Positions 22,601 to 33,100 of a stretch of 64,000 bases of DNA are shown piece after piece. Origin of the DNA: Blastomussa wellsi (lineage: Eukaryota > Cnidaria > Anthozoa > Scleractinia > Plerogyridae); assembly GCA_947652115.1 (NCBI GenBank), contig OX393566.1:25580248-25644247 (forward strand), in the 5' to 3' direction. Position 1 is the first letter of the stretch; each line of letters opens with the position of its first letter. Under the pieces are notes generated by a model. The model worked only from the letters and a program-made list of their open reading frames with translations. It did not search any database and was not told the origin of the DNA. A program made the translations under genes and the position numbers.

Positions 22601-24779
22601 CATAGACCAAGTCATGTCAGCAGAGCCAAGTAATTTACGTATTCACGCAGCCAACTTATGCAATTCTTGTAATAGCCATAGTTTAAATCATAAACAATGC
22701 AATTACTTTGGCCAATCCACAAAAAGTGCGGGAAAACTTGCACACATGAGTCACGGTCGGGTTTTGGTTTTACTTCTGATTGGTTCAAAAAGTGGTGCGA
22801 GATTTTTGAACCAATTATTGAGCACAGTAATGCAAAACCAAAACAATTCACTAATTACTTTCGAAACTCAATAGAAAACCATTCTATCTGCAGATGTTGA
22901 TAGCTACGAAGATGGTGATGGACAAGCCCTGAGGGACACACTTAACAGGTCACAAACTCAATTTTTATCCATTACAGTTCTGCGCACCAATGCCACTATA
23001 CAAAAGTTTCAATTTATTTTTAACATCTTTTTGAAGACTTTGATTTTCATCTTTGATGGTTTTCATTTGAAGTTATCAGTTGACCCTTTAAGTCAAACTA
23101 TTCAGTCAATTTGTATAAAATTTGGACACCAAAACTATCGCTGACAGATCTACATTTTGAGAGAATAAAATCATACCCCCTTTTATCAGACTTGATTAAC
23201 CACCCCCTCATGTTTTGCAACGTTTGTCTGTTACTCTTTCGTGGCAAAGTGAATATCTCTTCAAAACCCACACACCAAGAGCTGCAAATTAAGCTATTGT
23301 TTAGGGGTATACCCAGTAAATACAAGGATTAAGGAATTTTTGAACGTTTTTATTTTTTTCGTTTTGGAGACTCTTCCATACAATCTGTGACATCTTGTAT
23401 GTCTGTTGTGGTGTTGTATGGCATACCCCAAGCAGTACCTTTCAACTGGTATATTACTTGTGATCTTTGGATCTACTATTACCATTTTAGAAAAATGTTC
23501 CTCCAGTATTCCTCCGGGGCTTGAAGGGTTAAAGTTCAAGAACTGTGAGAGGCAGAGATATCAAGTTCCATGTTTGTAGTTAGCTCCATCTCCCTCACAT
23601 CTTGCATTTTGATTGGCCAACAGAAGCTGTTGGAAAGTTATCGAAAAGATGCCAAAAATGGACATCAAAAACTAATCAATCCCTCGTCACCTCTATGCAA
23701 TGTTCACGGAAACACCCATCTGAAACACGGGTGAATTTTACCATTTCAACATTTAATGGGGGCGTGGGGGTGCCGACAAGTATTTAACAATATTACGATC
23801 ATAATTTCATGGGTTTTTTTAACGACACTATATCAGGAAAATACTGGGGCGCAGTAACATGGAACAGTCTGTCAGTGGAGGCTAAGCAGGCCACTTCTTT
23901 GAATAGTTTTTATTCCGCTATTGTAAATTATTAACAACTTAATTTAAGATTTTTTCTTCTAATGGTTAGTAATGTTTAAGTCTTAGTTTTTAATTACTAG
24001 GTAATATATTTAAGGTTAATGCGCACGGCTCTTTAGAAGACCACTTTTTAGTGATAAGGATCCCGTGGATAAATAAAGTTATTGATTGATTGGCTGATCT
24101 CTTCCTTTGCAAATATTTTGAGAGAATGCACAGAGAGGAAGTCCGTCTATATTTAATAGGCTGTTTTTTCGGTGTTGCCTTGAGCAAAAACGAACAAACA
24201 AACATCCAAGTTTTTTTGCAGGATGTCGTGGGAAGAAGAGTCCAATGTGTCCACTGGAGACGACAATTCGCCAACTGGTAAGTACACATCTAACCGCACG
24301 TAAATGAACTGGCTTAATTGCTGTTTGAAAGGAAAGAAAGATTACTGCAAAACTACGCTTGAGCTAAAACTGGGCTGGGCGTTAGCGAGCGACTTTACAA
24401 TCGAAGGTAATTTCAAGTGACACATAACAATTACAAATGAGGATAACTTACGATGGTGAGGATGGAAAAAAAGGATGGGAAGAGATCGAAATGGGCAAAC
24501 TTTGAAGTTCTTCGAAGTTAAAGGCGCTCTTCTCAATCTTCAACATTCGAAGCCAACCTTGCTTCTTCTCATGGTTGTGTATTTTTTTCATTCTGTCGGG
24601 TGTTGTTTTTCTTCCTTGAAAAAGCAATTTTCTTCATAATTTCTATAGCGTTTACAAAGTGTCATTCTAACATATCATTTACAAACGTTTCTTATTTTGC
24701 TTCCCAAGCATTTGGAAGCGTGCCACTTGTGAAAAAGAAAAGAAAGAAAAAGGCGAAGCACAAGAGACGTCCAAGATGA
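15615..24779 (+). CDS. ATXN7L3: ATXN7L3 (Sgf11), SAGA deubiquitinase-module subunit, complete
   Basis: Nuclear adaptor that anchors and activates USP22 for H2B deubiquitination. Seventeen coding exons: 15615-15677, 16961-17088, 17402-17415, 17862-18030, 18521-18612, 18739-18761, 18926-18965, 19157-19224, 19768-19807, 19994-20019, 20395-20438, 21245-21306, 21972-22017, 22134-22162, 22894-22948, 24222-24277 and 24709-24779. All are GT-AG and in phase; 1026 bp, 341 aa (human 347). The N-terminal helix [15 protein letters not shown] matches the human region. The Sgf11 zinc finger uses C92, C95, H107 and C111 (CPSC...APHLEKC), followed by LGMGRNSSR. The SCA7 motif is [21 protein letters not shown] (residues 223-243) and uses C223, C234, C240 and H243. 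The tail is very lysine-rich. Exon 3 is a 14-nt microexon coding FMKQY with its neighbours. Confidence 0.95.
16479..16752. mobile_element. MITE with 22-bp TIR in ATXN7L3 intron 1
   Basis: The left end CATATGAAAGGGGCGGGGAT and the right end ATCCCTACCCCTTTCATGTG are inverted copies. The interior has CCCCTAAAGGAGACC-type iterations and no ORF. Confidence 0.7.
17539..17665. mobile_element. Partial copy of the AGGAGC TTAA-MITE
   Basis: It begins AGGAGCTACGTCA directly after TTAA (17535-17538) and matches the first half of the element at 42578-42815, sharing CAATCTTCTCCATCCT and CCATCCTTGTTCCT. The right end is missing or degraded. Confidence 0.65.
18139..18354 (-). repeat. tRNA-derived SINE, best copy
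   Basis: On the minus strand it starts with a tRNA-like head: A box TGGCCTAATGG and B box GGTTCGAGCC at normal tRNA spacing. A body then ends near CTGCGATGGACTAGCATCCC. These are RNA polymerase III internal promoter motifs. It lies in ATXN7L3 intron 4. Weaker relatives are at 294-430, 8914-9090 and possibly 11200-11270 and 32400-32460. Confidence 0.8.
19322..19500. mobile_element. GGCCATTTCCGAGTTCCC-type MITE, partial
   Basis: The left end GGCCATTTCCGAGTTCCC and the interior (AGTCTAAGTGCGAAACT, then CATTTTCATATGAAGGGTTG) match the complete copy at 45488-45668. The right TIR is missing, replaced by a duplicated GACTCGCTTTGAGGCT segment and the next element. Confidence 0.65.
19515..19618. mobile_element. 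AACAATTA foldback element
   Basis: AACAATTAGACTACTCGCCC at the left is the inverse of the right end GGGCTCGTAGTCTAATTGTT. The centre, TCAACTCGGCTGTGCCTCGTTGA, is itself nearly palindromic. A relative is at 34985-35101. Confidence 0.7.
20770..21144. mobile_element. Foldback MITE in ATXN7L3 intron 11
   Basis: Left arm AAAGGGAAGCTCGGCTCTTG and right arm ending CAAGAGACGAGGTTCCCTTT are inverted; both continue through AAACAAGTTGA. It is about 375 bp with no ORF. Confidence 0.7.
21425..21557. mobile_element. Foldback element enclosing a tRNA-like T-arm
   Basis: Outer arms of 25 bp (21425-21449 and about 21533-21557) pair around GCAGTGAATTTCCAATT. Inside, GCGGGTTCGAATCCCGT (about 21473-21489) is an ideal tRNA T-stem-loop/B-box, and AAGAAGC...GCTTCTT forms a second nested stem. 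No complete tRNA can be folded. Confidence 0.65.
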
Positions 24780-24814
24780 ACACAAAGTTGAATTTCGCGG
24801 ATGTTTCTAAGCTG

Positions 24815-24820
24815 AATAAA
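24815..24820 (+). terminator. Candidate poly(A) signal of ATXN7L3
   Basis: AATAAA, 36 nt after the ATXN7L3 stop codon. Confidence 0.45.
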
Positions 24821-25522
24821 AACAGAGTTGTGATAGGCAGGCGACCTTGTAATGACAAGATCATTGCAGCGATGTGTGTGACAACTGGTTTACCATTCAG
24901 CCGTTGGACAATCATCAGTTGCTCAGAAGATCTGGAAAGCATTCCCTTGTAATACCTCTTGGAACTGGCGGAAAATTGTGCATTTTCTGTTGAAGACTCT
25001 TGTTCTTTGTCCGTGGTGACGCAAACTTTGTGTTTTCTGGAATGCCTAACTTTCTATGTTTTCTGGAATAGTATAGAGTGAGTCGCGTAAAGGACGATAA
25101 TGTTTAGACAAAAATGTGAATTAAAGGAATGCACCATGGGCTGTTCCCAAAATTTCACGCCACATATCTTCTTAGTATACAACGTTCAAAACGCCCTCCC
25201 GAGGGGATGTTTTTGTTCTGGATACAGCTAGTGAAGGTATCGTCACCGAACCAACACCTCTAACTTGAACACATGTTTGTATAATTGTAATTGCTGCCTA
25301 AATAAGATAATTTATTAATTGAACCCAAGAAAACGAGTCCTTCGGTTGTACAAGTCATGAATTATTCGCCTCTATGAGTGCTAGATAGTTAAATAGCTAA
25401 AAATAAAAATAATTTTCATCTTGTGTTTTGTTTCCTTGTATAAGATACAAAGTAACGTGCCTTGCAATCATTGTAACAATTATTTGGGCTTCTCATTGTA
25501 GCTTGTTCACTAAAGACCATCT
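24821..25522. other. Intergenic, nothing recognised
   Basis: 3' flank of ATXN7L3. AT-rich, with no gene or structured repeat that I can support. Confidence 0.5.
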
Positions 25523-25800
25523 TACACCAGGCAATGTGTCCTGCAACTTTCAACAAAATTTTATGTGCAACACCCCATTTTTGCAGTCTGCAAATGCTAC
25601 AAAATGTTGCGTTGCAATTCAACTTACAAGAAAAGTTGCTGCATCTCAACATGTTACTGAGTCACAATTAATTAATTGTAATTAATTTCTTATTTTTCTA
25701 ACCGGTGCGTGAACAAAAATTGCAAGCGTGACACCCTGTGCATCGACTAACATGCAATGCAGTGTTTATCAGTCGTTTTCAAGGGAAATTGCCTGGTGTA
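25523..25800. mobile_element. Non-autonomous DNA transposon with TACACCAGGCAAT TIR
   Basis: The left end TACACCAGGCAAT (25523-25535) and the right end ATTGCCTGGTGTA (25788-25800) are exact inverted repeats 278 bp apart. The interior is rich in TGCAAC/GTTGC motifs. There is no ORF with recognisable transposase features, and no target-site duplication was determined. Confidence 0.75.
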
Positions 25801-25999
25801 TCATGGGATGCTTTTTCGCTACTGTCAAACTGGAAACGAGAAGCGAACGACTTTGAGAAAGTCTATCCATTGGTCAAGTACGACCAACCAAGATAAACTC
25901 TTGTAAAATGGAACAACGTTTTCCGATTAAACCGGGCCAACCGAGTGGAACAATCCCTCTATTTTGTATTCCTTTCCCCAGTGTTCCGCATGTGTGCTT

Positions 26000-26114
26000 G
26001 ACTCGTCCCCAGTCGCCTCATGCGCAAAAACTAGCAGGCGCGGGGAATGATGGGAAGGTGGCATCATCCATCGTGTCTTGCTATTTTCTTATAAGAGACG
26101 ACTGGGGACGAGTC
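26000..26114. mobile_element. Small GACTCGTCCCCAGTCG foldback MITE
   Basis: GACTCGTCCCCAGTCG at the left is the exact inverse of CGACTGGGGACGAGTC at the right. It resembles the CTCGTCCCCAG termini of the MITEs at 4340 and 4591 but has a different interior. Confidence 0.75.
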
Positions 26115-26818
26115 AGTGAAGTGGGGCAACTAAGCGGTTTACGAAAATAAAACGTTAATTTTCGTTTTGACCGGTCAAAGTGGACGACCTCCAGAGGGTG
26201 TCCCGAATATTCCGGTCATAACGAACCAAAACAGACCTTTCCAATTGAGTTCTGGCCAAATTTTTTCGATAAATGGAAAGCGCCCATGGTCCTCAAGCTT
26301 TTGGGTATCCGTCTTTAAGCAGCTAAATTCAACTGTAAATATTATCAGGGGACCTGACGAATCGTACAAATCCCATCCAGATTTTTTAAGTTGACCGACG
26401 CTGATCGACTAACACTCGCAGATCACCAACTAATAGTTTCTCAAAACAAGAAAGAGAAAGGTCAAGTACAAAAGAAAAACTAAGCAACTGTTAAATGGGA
26501 ACAAATTCCTGGTAATCGATGTTTCCTTTAATTTGCTCCGGCATTTGTTCTGTATAATATAGATAGGCATATCAGAGTTGACCTCTCTGGTGATGAAATA
26601 TATAGTTGTTCGGAGTTAATTTGATGGAGTTTATTCCATTTCAGTTAACGTATTAAGACCCAAATTAAGTTTTGCTGGTTTGTTTTCCGGCGCTACACTT
26701 TCCGAGCAGAGCCAAGTTACTCAAACTGTTCCTCTGCACTAACGAGTGAGTACGATTAAAATGTGGCTTTCCTCGCAACGAAATCTTTCCGGCTTTTCCT
26801 TTCCGTTTTATTTTGTTG

Positions 26819-27956
26819 TTATTTCTTGGAGGAATCTTTTTTCACTGGATTCTTGTTTATCGCTCCTTTCTTAGTTGACTTTTCTGGTGCTTGTCCAATT
26901 CTTTCTCCTTGGCATTTCGGCTGAAATACGAATAATGAAACATAGGTAAGCAAGTTGTTAGCCGGCCAAAGGCTGCGTCGTTTTTTGTCGGAATCGATAT
27001 CGTATCTGAACTAACGCTTAAAATCAAGGGAAGGCCGGAATAGGTGGCACTCAAAGCACTACCACACAGGAAACAGAATTCCTTCCTCTAACCTACCATT
27101 CAATTCTAAATTTATTTTACCTCACAATACTATTTTCCCGTCTCCCCTGCACTCGTTTGAAACTGAAATATTCCTATTAGCTTATACGTTGAATACTTTG
27201 GGGATCAGGGGTGCGTTTGGGCAGATTGGAGTTACGACTGCTTCAGTAAGCCGATAATCTACAGAAAAGGCTTCATTAATATAGTTGGAAATACAATTAT
27301 TTTTTTCTGCGTGAAGTTGATATCCATATGTTAAATAATATTCGATATCCAGGGGCTAGTGAATTTGGCATTTGAAGGCAGACAGACCTCAGCAACGCGA
27401 TCTCTAATGTTTGATACCTTCTTAAGGGAAGGATTTTTGCTAATTAAAAGATTAAGTAAAAGATTAGTCTCTGGTTTATTTTGCGAATGGACACAGGAGG
27501 TGATATGAGCATAGCCTTAACTTATGCAGTGTAAATGAACTTTAGTCAAGTAATTTCAAACTTAATTCAAGTGTCTACCTGTTGTGTCAACGGGCTGTCA
27601 TTTTATTTACTGAAACTGGCCGAAATTAGTTTTTGCGTAATCTAAATATTCATAAGCCTACGGGCAATTTTTTGCCAGGTGGATGGGGGGGGGGGGGGGG
27701 GAGCGATCAGTTTCCCCAAAAAAATCTCCTAAGTTGCCTCATTGCCCAAATTCCTATATAAACATTGAAAGGCTTTTCCAATTTCTGTGTTAGTGCATTT
27801 AACAGTACAATTAGTAGGCCACTAGAACTCTTATATCTTTTCAAAATTTACCTGAAAACAAACTCGGCATACTGAAGAATCTGTCATTACTCCATGAAAA
27901 TCCCCTCTGCCACACGCTTTGCAGTAGTTTGTACCGCAGAACTTGCATTTGAAGAT
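26819..27956 (-). CDS. Unrecognised cysteine-rich (zinc-binding) protein, C-terminal two exons
   Basis: I do not recognise this gene. Two coding exons are clear: 27852-27956 (35 codons) and 26819-26920 (33 codons plus TAA), with GT-AG borders and phase 0. The first encodes CKFCGTNYCKACGRGDFHG and ends CRVCFQ; the second continues PKCQGERIGQAPEK and ends in a lysine-rich tail, KNPVKKDSSKK. The cysteine pattern C-x2-C-x4-C-x2-C, then C-x2-C-x3-C, looks like a treble-clef or RING/FYVE-like double zinc site. Upstream exons must exist between 27957 and about 29150, but no convincing one was found. The even codon use and perfect splice borders argue for a real gene. Confidence 0.6.
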
Positions 27957-29190
27957 CTAAAATAACAAACCGGCCAAGAACACCGTACGTAAAAAAGAAA
28001 CTTTCGTAGGATAAAATAGCTTAAAATAATGAAATAATTCTGTATGTCCGCCATGAACTCGAAATGAGTGTGCATGCGAAAACGTTGTTTCCACAATCTA
28101 AATGTCACACTGGTAGGTAAATGAAATTAATCCGACAACTGAGCTGGCACGCGCGCTCTGATAGTTGAAGAATGGATACATATACTGAATCTACAGAGGT
28201 ATCCACAGTGGCGGAATCTAGTCTCTCTGTACGGTTATCTGCCGGTTATTTACATTTCGCAAATTGCGTAACGAAGGTTCTATGCCACGAAGTAGTTGGT
28301 TAATCAAAATGTGTAGAAATAAAATGTGTCATTTACAGGTAGGCAATCGACAGTCTTCATGCTGGGACGTCAAAAGCTTTGCTGTGTGAACACGTACCAG
28401 GTTATTTTCGCGGCATCCCCAACGACACATGACAGAAAGAAAGTGTTGATATCTTCAAGACCTTATGCATATGCAGTGAGTGATGTCTTCGTTATTAACA
28501 CGAAGCAAAAGCCCCCTTAACTTCAGCGCCACGAAATAGTTGATCAAGCTTTGAAAACGGTAAGCGTGTTAAAGCAGCTTTGCGCAATCTGACGGTCGCT
28601 GGCAGAGGAACAGAACTCCTTTTGGCTTGTTTGTCTACATTAGCCAGTGATAATATTAGCGGATTTTACTTCATTGACGATTTGTTTGCAGTTGCTGATT
28701 GTGATGCAAATCTTTGTTACTTTGTCATGTTTAGGTTGTCCGTCAAAAAGTAGAAAGTCAGGAATGACCTCCTGCGGAACTAGTGAATATTTATCGATTA
28801 AATTTGCTCTGTTCTTTGTAAAAAAAACCCTGTTCTTTTGTCTTCAGGTTTTCTGGCTTCGTAGTCTCCCTGACAGCTGTAGCGCAGATGTCGTCGTACT
28901 GGCATAGTATAAGTTAGTTCTGGCATACGATTTGAAGAATTTCATTCTTCAGTCTTGAACGATCAAAATTCTTTTTCGATGGGAAACTCAAACTATTCCA
29001 CGTATTTTTGCTCTTTTGCCCTTTTGGCCTGTTACTTTTCTTAGATTTTGTGGAGTTTGTAAAATAAATTTGTGCGCTCAAAATGTGAAGGCGAAGAGAC
29101 AGAATTCTGACTTGCTCGTGGATTCTTGAGCCATGGTTGATCACTCATGCGCCCATTCCCCCAGCTACTACTGAAAGTATGGAACAGAAA
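27957..29190. other. Intergenic or intronic; upstream exons of the cysteine-rich gene not located
   Basis: Short open frames on both strands do not resemble known proteins. An in-frame ATG at 29131-29133 on the minus strand starts MAQESTSKSE but stops after 18 codons. Nothing else can be supported. Confidence 0.4.
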
Positions 29191-29199
29191 GCTAGACAG

Positions 29200-29300
29200 T
29201 TGTTGGGGCGAGCGGGGGGTTTCCTACACTGGCGGGGCGACCTTTGTCCAACATTGGCGGGGCGAGCTTTGGGGGCTAAGTCCAACACTGGCGGGGCGAA
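29200..29300. repeat. Inverted set of the dispersed ~35-bp repeat
   Basis: Three units ending AACACTGGCGGGGCGA, with GGGGGCTAAGTCC between the last two. This is a diverged reverse complement of the array at 8795-8920. Confidence 0.6.
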
Positions 29301-29365
29301 GTCCGAAACGACTCAAAAAGACACAGGAATCCGGGTAAGGAATAGCATTTTTATTAAATGATTAC

Positions 29366-29636
29366 GCACCTATCAATGTTAAGCCAGAGGGGTGGGGGTG
29401 TCGGGCATGGGGTGGGGATTTTGACATTTTCTGAAAAGATAAGTCAAATTCCCCACCCCCGGGACAACATAATTGGTCAAAAATATCAAAATCTTCCACT
29501 TCTCCACTATAAAAAATGGAGGCCAAGTCAACATTTCCAATCAAAATCCCCACTCTGGGGACAAACCTCACAGTCAAAGTCCCTTAGGTAGCCCGACCCC
29601 CCCCCCTCCCCCGTCGAGCTTAACATTGATAGGTGC
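29366..29636. mobile_element. MITE with GCACCTATCAATGTTAAGC TIR
   Basis: A 19-bp exact terminal inverted repeat at 29366-29384 and 29618-29636. Both ends continue into G- or C-rich tracts. It is 271 bp with no ORF of interest. Flanking ATTA on both sides may be a short target duplication. Confidence 0.75.
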
Positions 29637-30124
29637 ATTATATTCAGCAAATTGTCATGTTGCCCATAGTCATAATGCTCTCAATATCCGTCAACTGCAG
29701 CTGACAGATATTCTGCGGTATACCTCAAGTGTCGATAATTCGGTAGAAGTCTCGCAAAGCGCCGCATAACGGCAACTTTTCTAGCTGTAAAATGCTCTTC
29801 GTCGACAATTTGTTGAATAACAAAACAATCATCCTGTTCAATCTTGCGGAATATTGCCTGATTTTAGATATTCCGCTTGATTTCGCAGGATAATTGTTAA
29901 TTATAAAAGGTAATGTAGCGATTTGGTTCGCTGTGGACCGATCCTGGTTTTGTGGTCCGATCCGATCCAATCCGTCCTCAGGCTGTCAGTCTAGTAAACC
30001 GCTTCTTTTGGTCAGCGGTTCACTTTTGGAAACCATTCATACTGAATCTCTTGGAAGTTTGCCGTTCTCGCTTATCTTCTTTGCCGCCAGCATTAGATTT
30101 GTTTTGTACCATTTCCAGTGAGCC

Positions 30125-33100
30125 ATGAACAAGCAGCAAGCAGGGAGTATCAAAATTAAGGCCAAGCGATTGTCCATACGGCGTACACGCTCGCCTAACA
30201 GAATGGGCTCCGAGGCAATTCGCAATGAGGCTTTCGACCAAGATCGCGAGAGCTCTCTTCCACCTGAGCTTCGCTCGAGATTGTGGACACTGTTTGCTCA
30301 AATAGAACGAGAATTTGAGTGCGTACACGCCGAGAACCTTGCCTGTAAGTGAGCCAATTTTTTTATATTGTACGTTAAGTTCCTTTGATAAAATTATGGC
30401 CTTCCATCTGGAAAAAATGATGGCCAAATTTCTTGTCGTTGTGCAGCTGCTTTCGATCGGGAATGCACATCTGCTGTGGCGAAGGTTTCTTCTATTATTT
30501 TGGCCCTGGATCCATTAAATGTATTTCAGGAAAATAAAACACGTACAGTATGCAAATGAAATACCAAGCACGGCTTCTTGTTAATAGATTATTTTTGACA
30601 GTAAACAAGGACGTTATAAGAAGCTCATTACATACATGTAAGCTTGCTGTTGTTGTTTGGTAAAGAATGGAGACCTTTCGTTTTAGACCAATTTTAAGAT
30701 TGATATGGCCACAGTAGCTTAAACTTAAGCTTATGTACACGTGGAATTGAGGCAATTTTACAGTGAGATTCTTATATTTAATGGTGTTTAAAAATACCCG
30801 CTCTCCAATTAATGTAAGAATTGTTTTTGTAATGCATATTAATTAATATTAGTCCCAATAATAATTTTTATTTGAATGTCTAAGGTGCTATAAACTTGTC
30901 ATGTAAATTAATCATCACTTTGCTAGCCCAGGCAGTGCTCCTGACTAACAGTGACAAGCTAGCCAAAGACTAAATTATAACCGAAGACTAAATTTTGTTT
31001 CGGCTAACAGGTTTTGGGCTTTTGGAAGCCATTTTGGGAAACCAACGATGGAATTGGACAGAACTTGCACTCAACATGTACGGCCATGCAAAGTGTTGAC
31101 ATAACATACATAAGGCCCTGCAAAGCAGTAATTAATACTGAGCTCAGCAAAAAGCAAGCAGTCAAAATAATTTTTTAACAGGTCTTTTCCCTGTTGATTT
31201 AGCAGCAAGCAACAGAAATTGCTGTCTACCAATAATTCTAGTTACATTACATGTTTCACAGTTCTGGCTAGAAAAAGCATGTGTTGGTTAGTGAAATCAA
31301 AGCTGGACACTGCCTACTGCATTAGTCACCTAAAAATTAGCTACAGTCTCGATCCCTACAAGGATATAAAATCTCAAATATGGACAAATTTATTGTTCTG
31401 CAAGAATTACATTTTGAATCACCTTGATAATAATACTGTATATTATAAAGATGTAGCTGACACCAAAATTTAATCTTAGAATTAACTGGATACCTTATTC
31501 TTACCATTTTTTGGTGCATACAATGTTGTGAAAATTTGGGAGTAGGATCTTGCCAGTATTTATTTGTTTTTGGTTTTAGGAAAAAATAATGAAACTGTAC
31601 TAAATTTTACGATTTTCACGTGCTATTTTCTTGAAGCCTTTTTTGCAAGGGCTTATAATTAAGACAAAGGAAGCAGTGATTTCCAGAAATACATGTATGG
31701 TTTCAAAGACAAATAGTTACAGTGTACACTTTCACAAATGAATTTATTAACTGCAATTATTCTGGTTAACGTAGAACTTTAATTTTGTTGTTGTTGTATA
31801 ACATTGGACTAAATTTTGTGTGTTTAAATTTTGGCACATCTTTTATCTGTGTCTACAGTGCAAGAGCGAGTTGAAGCGTTGAATGAAAAGTTGGACCTTG
31901 TTCTTAGTGGAGGAGAAAAGCTGACAGATGGTGAACTATCAGCTGAAGGTGGCCCGGCCAAACCTGGATATGGCAAAAAGCCATGTAAGCTTCCTGTTAG
32001 TAGATCTGACAACATTAATTGAACCAGCTGTATATCAATGTTGCCAGTTCATGTAAAAAATAGGTACATGTACCATACGTTTTCAGCTCACATACTTGTT
32101 ATTTGCTACTTACAGCTGCAAGCCAGTTGATGTCTCAGAAGCTAAAAACTACCTACAAAGCTTCTACTAGTAAGGTAACTGGCAAACAAATTATCCTGAT
32201 TGGGTCAGTGCTCTGGATTCCGGGCCTAAGCTTATTTACTCTCACAGTGCCTCTCTCTGCCCAGGAGTAATAAATGGACACTGTCTAGTAAATTTTCAGG
32301 AGAACCAGACAGAATGCTGAGGAGAAACCTGCGATGGACTTGTATCCCATCCAGGGGGAGTTGTAATGCACTTCACACTACAGAAACTGGAGTTAAGAGC
32401 GGGGAGGTTAGCCTGTTAGCTCAGTGTTAACAGATGCCTGACTGTTGGTACCACCTTCCAGTAAAAGGAGTGTGCACGGTGTTCTTGATTTAGTTTGTTT
32501 TAAATTAATGTTTCAGATTGTCTCAAGTTTCAAAACTCCCAACCAAGCACCTAGTATTGAATGTCATAGGACAAGAAACTATATTGGTCATAGAGATGGT
32601 GTATGGGAGGTGTCCTGTGCCAGACACACACCCACCATGATTGGGACAGCATCAGCTGGTAAGTTAACTTGACAAAGCAGCCAGACACTCCCATACATGC
32701 ATGGTTTTATCTGCAGATTTAAAAGTTAGGACCAACTTGTACAAAATAATAAACAGTAGCAAATGAAAGTATTTTTCAATTAGACAGTTTACTTGAATGG
32801 TCTTGAACACTATAATTATTTTCATTGCTTTAATAAATGTTTCACATGAAAACTTGTATATCTTTTAAATAGCATTAATTGGAATGGTCGCATGTTACAT
32901 GTAGCTAAGGATGATAATAAAAATTCCATCAATTTAGTACCTAATTAGAACCTACTTTATGAAAGAACTATTCAGCATCCTTCATTTGATTTACCTTGTA
33001 CTGGGATGTATTAATCCACACTTCAAAATAATATAGATCATTTGCAAATTAAAATTTAACTTAAAAGCATTTTGTTTCTTGCAGATCGTTCTGCCAGACT

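Noticed and set aside
22503..22900. Open frames on both strands in ATXN7L3 intron 14
   Set aside because: Overlapping frames in opposite directions within repeat-like intron sequence; the real exon begins at 22894 in another context.
27687..27703. Run of about 17 G residues
   Set aside because: A homopolymer in a spacer; could be a sequencing-length artefact and shows no other structure.
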